Origin: Desulforudis sp.
Lineage (GTDB): Bacteria; Bacillota; Desulfotomaculia; Desulfotomaculales; Desulforudaceae
Reading direction: 5' to 3'
Assembly: GCA_014859075.1 (NCBI GenBank)
Contig: JACUUW010000136.1
Coordinates: 1-5,381 of the forward strand
DNA length: 5,381 bases
In this document: one piece after another, positions 1 to 5,381 of the stretch
Layout: each line of letters opens with the position of its first letter
How positions within the stretch are numbered: position 1 is the first letter of the stretch
Notes under the pieces: generated by a model
What the model was told of the DNA's origin: nothing
The model's input: only the letters and a program-made list of their open reading frames with translations
Database searches by the model: none
Program-made: the position numbers and the translations under genes

Positions 1-1592
1 GGGTGGAACTGAAGGAAAAGAAACTTGACGCTGAAGAGCGCCTGGAACTTGAACCGGAAGAGGATGATCCGGCCGACCTGGATCAGCGTCCACCTGTAGT
101 CACCGTACTGGGCCACGTTGACCACGGCAAGACTTCGCTGCTGGACGCCATCCGTGACGCCAATGTCACGGCGACCGAGGCCGGTGGGATTACCCAACAT
201 ATCGGTGCTTATCAGGTTCAACACAACGGCAAGCGGATTACGTTTGTGGATACCCCGGGGCACGAGGCATTTACCGCGATGCGGGCCCGCGGGGCGCGTA
301 TTACGGACATCGCCGTTCTGGTGGTCGCGGCCGACGACGGCGTTAAGCCCCAGACGGTAGAGGCGATTAACCACGTTAAAGCGGCCGAAGTGCCGATTGT
401 TGTCGCGATCAACAAGATGGACAGACCGGACGCCAATCCCGACCGGGTGAAACAGCAGCTTACCGAACACGGGCTGGTGGCCGAGGAGTGGGGCGGGGAC
501 ACCATCTGTGTTCCGGTGTCGGCCACGAAAAAGACAGGCCTGGAGGAACTGCTGGACATGATCCTGTTGGTGGCCGAAGTGAATGAAATCAAGGCCAATC
601 CCAAGCGGGCCGCCCGGGGGACGGTAATTGAATCCCAACTCGACAAGGGCCGGGGTCCGGTGGCCACGGTGCTGGTGCAGAACGGCTCTCTGCGCGTGGG
701 CGACGTGCTCGTGGCCGGCAGCGCCTTTTGTCGGGTGCGGGCGATGATTGATTACAAGGGAAGACGCGTCAAGAAGGCCGTCCCGTCCACACCGATCGAG
801 GTGCTCGGTTTTTCCGAGGTCCCGCAGGCCGGAGATCTCTTTTACCAGGTCACTGAGGAGAAGGTGGCGCGTCAGATCGCTGACAAGCGATACGAACGGA
901 AACGGCAGGAAGACCTTAAGATCCCGGGTCGGTTGACTCTGGATGAAGTGTTCAACCGAATACAGGAGGGTACCGTTAAGGAATTGCCACTGATCGTCAA
1001 GGGGGACGTGCAGGGTTCGGTGGAGGCTATGTTCCAGGCGCTGGAAAGACTAAGTACCGATGAGGTGAAGGTGAACCTGATTCACCACGGTGCGGGGGCC
1101 ATTACCGAAACGGACGTAATGCTGGCCTCGGCCTCCAACGCGATTATCATCGGTTTCAACGTTCGTCCCGACGTCAACGCCCGGAAAGCGGCCGAAAGGG
1201 AAATGGTGGACGTCCGCACCTACCAGGTCATCTACGAAGCTATCGAGGACGTCAAACTCGCGCTCAGCGGGTTGCTCGAACCGCAATACCGGGAAGTGAT
1301 ACTGGGGCAGGCAGAAGTGCGCCAGACTTTCAAGGCTTCGCGGATAGGCACGATTGCCGGGTGCTATGTCCTGGAGGGTAAAATCGTCCGGGACGGCAAC
1401 GTGCGGGTAATCCGTGACGGCAAGGTGGTCCACGAAGGCCGGCTTTCGTCCCTGAAGCGTTTCAAGGACGACGTACGAGAAGTCACGCACGGCTACGAAT
1501 GCGGCTTGACGCTCGAACGCTTCAATGACGTTCACGAAGGCGACCAGCTGGAGTTTTATACTACGGAAGAGGTTCAGCGCGAACTCCAATGA
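1..1592 (+). CDS. infB: Translation initiation factor IF-2, 5'-truncated by window edge
   Basis: IF-2 is the cytoplasmic GTPase that brings fMet-tRNA to the 30S subunit and promotes 50S joining. Numbering from the GTG at base 3, the visible part has an acidic linker (1-30) and then the G domain: GHVDHGKT at 37-44 (P loop), a switch I region with GGITQHIGAY (61-70), DTPGHE at 83-88 with the catalytic-type His87, NKMD at 137-140 and SA at 173-174. A beta-barrel domain II follows (about 207-290), then the IF-2-specific domain III (from about 310) and the C-terminal fMet-tRNA-binding domain (about 425-525), ending in the usual YECGLTLERFND stretch. All G motifs are intact. Family members run to 700-1000 residues, so the N-terminal domains lie upstream. 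The GTG at base 3 is probably just an internal valine, and the frame is open to the window edge. It heads the visible operon; rbfA begins 49 bases after its stop. Confidence 0.98.
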   Translation, partial: VELKEKKLDAEERLELEPEEDDPADLDQRPPVVTVLGHVDHGKTSLLDAIRDANVTATEAGGITQHIGAYQVQHNGKRITFVDTPGHEAFTAMRARGARITDIAVLVVAADDGVKPQTVEAINHVKAAEVPIVVAINKMDRPDANPDRVKQQLTEHGLVAEEWGGDTICVPVSATKKTGLEELLDMILLVAEVNEIKANPKRAARGTVIESQLDKGRGPVATVLVQNGSLRVGDVLVAGSAFCRVRAMIDYKGRRVKKAVPSTPIEVLGFSEVPQAGDLFYQVTEEKVARQIADKRYERKRQEDLKIPGRLTLDEVFNRIQEGTVKELPLIVKGDVQGSVEAMFQALERLSTDEVKVNLIHHGAGAITETDVMLASASNAIIIGFNVRPDVNARKAAEREMVDVRTYQVIYEAIEDVKLALSGLLEPQYREVILGQAEVRQTFKASRIGTIAGCYVLEGKIVRDGNVRVIRDGKVVHEGRLSSLKRFKDDVREVTHGYECGLTLERFNDVHEGDQLEFYTTEEVQRELQ

Positions 1593-1626
1593 ACTATACA
1601 TGAGGATCGGGAAGAGGAAGTCCAGT

Positions 1627-1634
1627 AGGGGGTG
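1627..1634 (+). promoter_or_regulatory. Ribosome binding site of rbfA
   Basis: AGGGGGTG differs from the ideal AGGAGGTG at one position and ends 7 bases before the ATG at 1642. It decides the rbfA start. An in-frame ATG at 1600, only 7 bases after the infB stop, has no Shine-Dalgarno sequence upstream. Confidence 0.75.
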
Positions 1635-1641
1635 TGGCCTG

Positions 1642-2001
1642 ATGGCATTCAGGCCGGAACGGCTGGCCGAGGTTATAAAAAAAGAGGTATCCGACTTGTT
1701 GCGTCAGATGAAGGATCCACGTATCGGTTTTGTGACGGTCACCACGGTCGAGGTCTCTTCCGACCTGCGTTATGCAAAGGTGTTCGTGAGCGTGCTGGGC
1801 AATGGCACGGAGCAAGACGCGTCTTTCAAGGCTCTGCAGCGGGCGCAGGGTTTCGTGCGCTCCGAACTCGGGAAACGCATCCGCCTGCGTCATACGCCCG
1901 AGGTGAGTTTCGTACTGGACCGATCGATCGTCGAAGGTACGCGGTTGATTCAAATCATCGACGGGCTTGGAAAAGGGCAACCCGGTAGAAGCGATGATTA
2001 A
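1642..2001 (+). CDS. rbfA: 30S ribosome-binding factor A (RbfA)
   Basis: RbfA is a small KH-like protein that binds the immature 30S subunit near the 5' part of 16S rRNA, helps late 16S processing and is important in the cold. The predicted product has 119 residues, within the usual 115-135 range. Visible family hallmarks are the N-terminal RPERLAEVIKKE helix (4-15), KDPRIGFVTVT (24-34), SSDLRYAKVFVSV (39-51) and the KH helix-kink segment RAQGFVRSELGKRIRLR around 67-83, followed by the TPEVSFVLD strand. The start at 1642 is chosen because MAFRPERL matches the family N-terminus and a good ribosome binding site precedes it. Starting at 1600 would add a basic 14-residue extension with no support. 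The stop codon overlaps the start of nrnA by 8 bases, suggesting translational coupling. The infB-rbfA pairing is widespread in bacteria and fits shared transcription. Confidence 0.96.
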   Translation: MAFRPERLAEVIKKEVSDLLRQMKDPRIGFVTVTTVEVSSDLRYAKVFVSVLGNGTEQDASFKALQRAQGFVRSELGKRIRLRHTPEVSFVLDRSIVEGTRLIQIIDGLGKGQPGRSDD

Positions 2002-2992
2002 CCGGAGCCTGCCGGCAATCGCCGCCGAACTCAGGCGGGTGAAAAACCCCCTGCTGGTCGGGCACGTGATGCCTGACGGCGACAGTGTCGGTTCGACGCT
2101 GGCCCTGGGTCTCTTGTTGGAAAAACTGGGGATCGCGGCGACGATGCTGAGCCAGGATCCGGTCCCGGCTGCCTACCGGTTCCTGCCCGGGGTGGACAGG
2201 ATCCACATCGGTGTGGTTCCCGACATGTCGTTTGACTGTGTGGTGTTGTTGGATTGTTCGGTGCCGGAGCGGGTAGGGGAGGCCGTGCAGCCGCTCCTGT
2301 CCAGGCCGGGTGTTAAGGTGCTCAATATTGATCACCACGTTTCGGCGCTTCCGTTTGCGGACTACAACTATATAGACCCTTCGGCGGCGGCCGTTGGCGA
2401 AATCATATTTGACCTTGCCACACTCCTCGGGGTTGATCTGACCCCGGACATTGCCGCTTGCCTGTATACGGCCATTGTCACCGACACCGGGTCCTTCCGG
2501 TACGAAAACACGAGCGCCGGAACCCACCGTCGGGTGGCCAGGCTGATCGAGAACGGGTTGGAGGTCGGCTCCATCAACACACAGATTTACGATGAGAAAC
2601 CGTTGGCGGCCGTGAAGCTTCTGCACTTGGTATTGGAAACTTTGACGCTGAGTGAGTGCGGGCGCATCGCCTGGCTCAAGTTGACCACGGCGATGGAGGA
2701 GCAATGTGGCGCCGGGAGGGTGGAGGCCGAAGACCTAATCAACTACGCGCGGGTTATTCAGGGGGTGGAGGTCGGAATCCTCTTCCGCGAAATGCCGGAA
2801 GGCCAGGTCAAGGTCGGATTCCGCTCCAAGCGCATGGTCGATGTCAGCGTGCTGGCGTCGAAATTCGGTGGGGGTGGACATCCCCGGGCTGCCGGGTGCA
2901 TGTTCGAGGGTAAGCTGGCGGACGCGGTAATCCTGGTTATCGCCGCGGCGGAAAAGTCGGTCAGGGAGGCGTTCGATGGAAGGGGTCATTAA
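1994..2992 (+). CDS. nrnA: Bifunctional oligoribonuclease / pAp phosphatase (DHH-DHHA1 family)
   Basis: NrnA-family enzymes are cytoplasmic, metal-dependent phosphoesterases that degrade 2-5 nt nanoRNAs from RNA decay and dephosphorylate pAp; some relatives act on linear products of c-di-AMP. The product has 332 residues, normal for the family. DHH-domain metal ligands are visible in order: H24 and PDGD (27-30), D87 in LLDCS, DHH at 113-115 and D164 in VTDTGSF. The C-terminal DHHA1 domain carries RSKRMVDVS (277-285) and the substrate-binding FGGGGHPRAAG loop (291-301). There is no membrane segment or GGDEF-like domain, so it is not a GdpP-type protein. The ATG at 1994 is preferred; a TTG at 1967 would add nine residues without homology or a clear ribosome binding site. 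No strong site precedes the ATG either, and the 8-base overlap with rbfA suggests initiation by coupling. The 3' end overlaps truB by 17 bases. The exact substrate preference cannot be read from sequence. Confidence 0.94.
   Translation: MINRSLPAIAAELRRVKNPLLVGHVMPDGDSVGSTLALGLLLEKLGIAATMLSQDPVPAAYRFLPGVDRIHIGVVPDMSFDCVVLLDCSVPERVGEAVQPLLSRPGVKVLNIDHHVSALPFADYNYIDPSAAAVGEIIFDLATLLGVDLTPDIAACLYTAIVTDTGSFRYENTSAGTHRRVARLIENGLEVGSINTQIYDEKPLAAVKLLHLVLETLTLSECGRIAWLKLTTAMEEQCGAGRVEAEDLINYARVIQGVEVGILFREMPEGQVKVGFRSKRMVDVSVLASKFGGGGHPRAAGCMFEGKLADAVILVIAAAEKSVREAFDGRGH
2964..2969 (+). promoter_or_regulatory. Ribosome binding site of truB inside nrnA
   Basis: GGGAGG lies 6 bases before the truB ATG at 2976 and within the last codons of nrnA, so truB can recruit its own ribosomes as well as receive those finishing nrnA. 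Confidence 0.75.
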
Positions 2993-3896
2993 CGTATTGA
3001 AACCACCCGGAATGACCTCCCACGACGTTGTCGACTACTTGAGAAAGAAGTCGGGCATAAGGAAGGTCGGCCATACCGGCACGTTGGACCCGCTGGCCGC
3101 CGGGGTGTTGGTGCTCTGTGTGGGTCGGGCGACGCGGATCGCCCGGTTCCTGCCGGAAGACAAGGCCTACCGTGCCGAGTTGGTTCTGGGTGTCGCCACT
3201 ACCTCCGGTGACGTTGAGGGAGAGGTTATCCGGGTCACTCCGGCCGGGAGGTTGGACCGGAAACGGCTGGATGAAGTCCTGGCGGGGCTGACTGGCCCGG
3301 GAACCCAGGTGCCGCCGATGACGTCCGCGCGCAAGGTCGGGGGAAGGAAACTCTACGAATTGGCCCGTAAGGGGATGGATGTCTCCCGGGAGCCCCGCCC
3401 GGTCGAAATCTACCGGTTGCAGCTCGTGGCCGTCAGGTTTGCGGACACACCCCATCCACGCCTGATCGTGGACGTGGCGTGCAGCAAGGGAACCTACATT
3501 CGGACCCTGTGCGCCGATATCGGGGCGCGGATGAACTATGGAGCGCATATGTCCTTCCTGGTGCGTACGGCGGTGGGGAACTTCAAGATTACCGCGGCAC
3601 TGACCCTCGAGGAGATGGACACTGCCCTCCGGTTGGGTGCGCCGGACCGGATGCTGATGTCGATCGATTCCGCACTGGCCCACTTGCCGCTGGTCCGGGT
3701 AAACTCCGGCGCGGTCCGTGCCGTGTTGTCGGGAAGTCCTCTTTACTCTCCCGGGATTGCCGAGGCCCCGGAGGAGACGGGGGAATATGTGCGTTTGGGT
3801 GACGCATCGGGTCTTTTGGCCGTGGCGAAGAAGGTTGACGGGGACTCCCGGCGGCACGTCGTGTTCCAGCCGGTCTGGGTAAGGATCAGGTCGTAG
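2976..3896 (+). CDS. truB: tRNA pseudouridine-55 synthase
   Basis: TruB converts U55 in the T-psi-C loop of elongator tRNAs to pseudouridine and also acts as a tRNA-folding chaperone. The 306-residue product matches the usual length of about 300-315. The N-terminus GVINVLKPPGMTSHDVV (3-19) is typical. The catalytic motif GHTGTLDPLAAGVL spans 32-45 with nucleophile Asp38. KAYRAELVLGVATTSGD (63-79) holds the conserved active-site Tyr65. PPMTSARKVGGRKLYELARKG and the SKGTYIRTL strand-loop follow. The C-terminal part, from about residue 240, is the short PUA-like domain of this family, including GLLAVAKK near the end. The start is secure: the family N-terminus begins there and GGGAGG precedes it. 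It overlaps nrnA by 17 bases and is separated from the ribF start by 67 bases containing no clear terminator. All expected catalytic residues are present. Confidence 0.97.
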   Translation: MEGVINVLKPPGMTSHDVVDYLRKKSGIRKVGHTGTLDPLAAGVLVLCVGRATRIARFLPEDKAYRAELVLGVATTSGDVEGEVIRVTPAGRLDRKRLDEVLAGLTGPGTQVPPMTSARKVGGRKLYELARKGMDVSREPRPVEIYRLQLVAVRFADTPHPRLIVDVACSKGTYIRTLCADIGARMNYGAHMSFLVRTAVGNFKITAALTLEEMDTALRLGAPDRMLMSIDSALAHLPLVRVNSGAVRAVLSGSPLYSPGIAEAPEETGEYVRLGDASGLLAVAKKVDGDSRRHVVFQPVWVRIRS

Positions 3897-3899
3897 CGC

Positions 3900-3913
3900 G
3901 GAACAGGTGTTCA
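3900..3913. promoter_or_regulatory. Palindrome resembling a Gram-positive LexA (SOS) box
   Basis: GGAACAGGTGTTCA contains perfect inverted arms GAACA and TGTTC around a GG centre. Against the Bacillus-type LexA consensus CGAACRNRYGTTCG it matches 12 of 14 positions, missing only the outermost C and G. It sits just after the truB stop and 50 bases before the ribF start. No convincing promoter is seen next to it and ribF is not a known SOS gene, so a chance match is a real possibility. Confidence 0.25.
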
Positions 3914-3947
3914 GCCGCAAGACACGGGGGAGACACACCAGTGATCC

Positions 3948-3953
3948 GGGAGG
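3948..3953 (+). promoter_or_regulatory. Ribosome binding site deciding the TTG start of ribF
   Basis: GGGAGG ends 10 bases before TTG 3964. The ATG at 3954 and GTG at 3941 close to it are in other frames. The in-frame GTG at 3907 lies upstream of this site and has no comparable sequence of its own, so TTG is the best start. Confidence 0.65.
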
Positions 3954-3963
3954 ATGCGACGGG

Positions 3964-4890
3964 TTGGACATTCGTACGAAGTACAAGAAGCTGAAATATG
4001 ATTATCCAAACCTGGTAGTGGGCCTGGGAAACTTCGACGGCGTGCATCTGGGACACCGTGAGTTGATTGTGAGGCTTGTGGAACGGGCGCGCCAACTCGG
4101 CGGGGTGCCGGCCATTCTCACCTTCCACCCGCATCCCGTGGCGGTGCTCCGACCTGAGAGTGCGCCGCTGCTGCTGTTGACGCAACAGGCCAAAGAGGAA
4201 ATGATTGCGGGTCTGGGTGTACGGGTGATACTTCGAATTCCTTTTGAACCAAGCTTCGCCGGACTTTCACCCGAGGCGTTTATCCGTGACGTACTCTGTG
4301 CCGAACTAGGTGCGGTAAGCGTTTTTGTAGGCTACAACTACACCTTCGGGCACCGGGGTCGCGGCGGTCCGAAAACGCTGGCGCACTTCGCCACCGAATT
4401 GGGATACGAAATAAACATAGTGGACCCCGTGGAAATCGGCGGCGAGGTGGTAAGCAGCACGTTGGTCCGTGAGCTCTTGGTGCGTGGCCGGGTTGAAGAG
4501 GCGCGAAGATTTCTGGGGTATACGCCTTTTGTTGACGGGACGGTGGTCACGGGGGACGGAAGAGGCCGCGAGTTGGGTTTCCCGACCGCCAACCTGGAGA
4601 CCGACCCGGACATCCTGGTGCCTGCCAACGGGGTGTACGCCGTGAAAGCCCAAATTCGGGGGGAGGCGTTTTCCGGTGTCGGGAACATCGGTCACCGTCC
4701 GACGTTTGTCTCCGACTATGCCGTGCGGAATATTGAAATCCATTTGTTCGACCTTTCCCGGAACCTTTACGGCCAACCGGTGCGTGTCCGTTTCACCCGA
4801 CACCTCCGGGGCGAGCGCAAATTCGGTACGGTAACCGAGTTGGTTCGGCAGATAGAGTTCGATATCCGACAGGCGCGGTCGTACGAATAA
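3964..4890 (+). CDS. ribF: Bifunctional riboflavin kinase / FAD synthetase
   Basis: RibF phosphorylates riboflavin to FMN and then adenylates FMN to FAD, supplying flavin cofactors in the cytoplasm. From TTG 3964 the product has 308 residues, the normal size. The N-terminal nucleotidyltransferase domain shows GNFDGVHLGH (22-31), TFHPHP, the GYNYTFGHRGRGG loop and VVSSTLVRELL (162-172), equivalent to the SSTxIR signature. The C-terminal riboflavin kinase domain shows GRGRELGFPTANL (199-211), GVYAV, GNIGHRPTF (240-248) and Glu258 in IEIHLFD as the likely catalytic base, then LYGQPVRVRF. Both activities therefore look intact. The start is inferred: a GTG at 3907 would add 19 residues (SRKTRGRH and so on) unlike the family, while TTG 3964 has a GGGAGG site and gives the usual short N-terminus before the first strand. 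It is the last gene of the housekeeping block. No FMN riboswitch is seen ahead of it, so expression probably comes from the operon. Confidence 0.95.
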   Translation: MDIRTKYKKLKYDYPNLVVGLGNFDGVHLGHRELIVRLVERARQLGGVPAILTFHPHPVAVLRPESAPLLLLTQQAKEEMIAGLGVRVILRIPFEPSFAGLSPEAFIRDVLCAELGAVSVFVGYNYTFGHRGRGGPKTLAHFATELGYEINIVDPVEIGGEVVSSTLVRELLVRGRVEEARRFLGYTPFVDGTVVTGDGRGRELGFPTANLETDPDILVPANGVYAVKAQIRGEAFSGVGNIGHRPTFVSDYAVRNIEIHLFDLSRNLYGQPVRVRFTRHLRGERKFGTVTELVRQIEFDIRQARSYE

Positions 4891-4927
4891 TTGGCCCCAA
4901 GCCTCAGTATATCTGGAATGAATGGCG

Positions 4928-4956
4928 TTTACAGGTAGTTTGGGTTATGCTAGAAT
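4928..4956 (+). promoter_or_regulatory. Sigma-A-type promoter with extended -10
   Basis: TTTACA (4928-4933, 5 of 6 against TTGACA) is separated by 17 bases from TAGAAT (4951-4956, 5 of 6 against TATAAT), with TG at 4948-4949 giving an extended -10 element. Transcription would start around 4962-4964, about 20 bases before the GTG of the 70-residue gene. It lies in a 93-base gap after ribF in which I see no rho-independent terminator, so read-through from the operon is also possible. Confidence 0.7.
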
Positions 4957-4969
4957 AAGTCGGGATACA

Positions 4970-4978
4970 AAGGTGGGG
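4970..4978 (+). promoter_or_regulatory. Ribosome binding site of the 70-residue gene
   Basis: AAGGTGGGG contains AAGGTGG, one mismatch from AAGGAGG, ending 7 bases before GTG 4984. This favours the GTG over the internal in-frame ATG at 5020, which has a weaker GAGGA only 4 bases ahead of it. Confidence 0.6.
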
Positions 4979-4983
4979 TACAA

Positions 4984-5196
4984 GTGGGGTTTCCCAAATA
5001 CGACTTTCCTGAGGACGAAATGAAGAAATGGATCGACCATATTGCCTTCATTTGTTTGAGCGAGGAGTTTCTACGTCTAAAGGATGAGCTCGAATCACTG
5101 TACCTGGCCTCGGGAATAAGCACCGGTGCCGAAGAAGCAAAGGTAAATGCTTTTTCTGACGCGCTGTATGCGTTCCTGGCGGAAAAGGAATCTTAA
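4984..5196 (+). CDS. Small acidic protein of unknown function (70 residues)
   Basis: I do not recognise this protein. It is 70 residues long from GTG 4984, with 15 acidic and 7 basic residues by hand count (net about -8), one cysteine (Cys24) and many aromatics (F3, Y6, F8, W16, F22, F29, Y40, F57, Y62, F64). The sequence suggests two helices, about 11-42 and 47-68, joined by GISTG, with hydrophobic spacing that would suit an amphipathic helical hairpin or dimer. There is no signal peptide, membrane segment, zinc motif or obvious helix-turn-helix. A good promoter and ribosome binding site lie directly ahead, and another small gene starts 16 bases after its stop, so the two probably form a unit. 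GC content here is near 46%, below the preceding genes. Coding is supported by this signal context and the open frame, not by homology. An ATG at 5020 would give a 58-residue alternative. Confidence 0.65.
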   Translation: MGFPKYDFPEDEMKKWIDHIAFICLSEEFLRLKDELESLYLASGISTGAEEAKVNAFSDALYAFLAEKES

Positions 5197-5198
5197 TT

Positions 5199-5206
5199 AA
5201 GGGAAG
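5199..5206 (+). promoter_or_regulatory. Probable ribosome binding site of the 3'-terminal gene
   Basis: AAGGGAAG is a partial Shine-Dalgarno match ending 6 bases before ATG 5213. It is weaker than the other sites in the window, so this gene may rely partly on translation of the gene before it. Confidence 0.45.
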
Positions 5207-5212
5207 CGGGGT

Positions 5213-5381
5213 ATGCATGTAATAATAACGGAACACGCCCGAAAGAGGCTGAAGGACATGCGCCAGGAAGACATCGCCGTTGACGATATTGTCGAGGCTG
5301 TGCAGTCCATTCCTGGTTACATTCCATCGGCCACTCGTTTCCGGGGATTTTTCGGTAAATCCGGACGGGTTTTTGACTTGG
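5213..5381 (+). CDS. Small protein with DUF4258-like N-terminus, 3' end beyond window
   Basis: The frame from ATG 5213 stays open to the window edge, giving 56 residues. It begins MHVIITEHARKRLKDM, continues with a predicted helix IAVDDIVEAVQSI (21-33) and then strand-like segments TRFRGFF (41-47) and SGRVFDL (50-56). An early strand, a TxHAxxRL helix, a second helix with acidic residues and then beta strands is the pattern of DUF4258-type small proteins, which have been compared with RelE-like folds. That assignment is from memory of the pattern and is tentative. The N-terminal helix is basic (R10, K11, R12, K14, R17). It follows the 70-residue acidic gene by 16 bases and likely shares its promoter at 4928-4956. 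The order of small acidic gene then small partly basic gene is like that of many toxin-antitoxin pairs, but no catalytic toxin residues can be confirmed here. The alternative ATG at 5217 is out of frame and stops at once. Confidence 0.6.
   Translation, partial: MHVIITEHARKRLKDMRQEDIAVDDIVEAVQSIPGYIPSATRFRGFFGKSGRVFDL

Noticed and set aside
3..5. GTG as a true start or alternative internal start of IF-2
   Set aside because: Known shorter IF-2 isoforms start well ahead of the G domain. Here the frame is open to the window edge and no ribosome binding site can be seen, so truncation by the window is the simpler reading.
218..667. Long open frame on the minus strand within infB
   Set aside because: It lies antisense to the conserved IF-2 G domain in a GC-rich gene and its translation resembles no family. 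It is a shadow frame.
1955..2704. Minus-strand open frame across nrnA
   Set aside because: Antisense shadow of the DHH domain, with arginine/glutamine-rich translation and no start context.
2961..3986. Minus-strand open frame of 341 codons covering truB
   Set aside because: It is as long as truB, but its translation is low-complexity (rich in R, P, H, Q and G) with no motif. TruB on the plus strand has all catalytic motifs and a ribosome binding site.
4891..4927. Possible terminator after ribF
   Set aside because: TTGGCCCCAA can pair only with a 2-base loop, and no longer GC stem followed by a T run is present.
4985..4996. Small hairpin TGGG-GTTT-CCCA at the start codon of the 70-residue gene
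   Set aside because: The stem is only 4 base pairs and does not extend. It is too weak to claim as translational control.

Overview
This window is a densely packed, plus-strand bacterial translation and RNA-metabolism operon: infB (5' end missing) - rbfA - nrnA - truB - ribF. It is followed by a short, compositionally different stretch with its own promoter and two small unrecognised genes, the second cut by the window edge. The order infB-rbfA-nrnA-truB-ribF, with a DHH-family NrnA between rbfA and truB, is typical of Firmicutes. The GC-rich sequence (roughly 60% in the lines I hand-counted), strong AGGAGG-type ribosome binding sites and use of TTG and GTG starts fit a moderately high-GC clostridial lineage, for example the Desulfotomaculum/Pelotomaculum/Desulforudis group. 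That placement is inference from gene order and protein style, not from a search.

Bases 1-1592 hold the C-terminal 529 or more residues of translation initiation factor IF-2, starting just before the G domain. Bases 1642-2001 encode the 30S maturation factor RbfA. Bases 1994-2992 encode the DHH/DHHA1 phosphoesterase NrnA, and 2976-3896 the tRNA pseudouridine-55 synthase TruB. Bases 3964-4890 encode the bifunctional riboflavin kinase/FAD synthetase RibF, most likely from a TTG start. Gaps are short (49 and 67 bases) or negative (8 and 17 base overlaps). I see no terminator or convincing promoter inside, so the five genes are probably co-transcribed and partly translationally coupled. Together they cover initiation (IF-2), small-subunit maturation (RbfA), turnover of very short RNAs and pAp (NrnA), tRNA modification (TruB) and flavin cofactor synthesis (RibF).

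After ribF, where many Firmicutes have rpsO and pnp, the sequence falls to about 46% GC by hand count. It carries a good extended -10 sigma-A-type promoter (4928-4956). This is followed by a 70-residue acidic protein of unknown function (4984-5196) and, 16 bases later, the start of a second small protein (5213 to the edge) that resembles DUF4258-type proteins. This promoter plus two-gene unit is the only part that is not routine housekeeping. A toxin-antitoxin-like arrangement is possible but unproven. A second oddity is a 14-base palindrome between truB and ribF that matches the core of the Gram-positive LexA (SOS) box. I saw no mobile element, CRISPR array, tRNA or rRNA.
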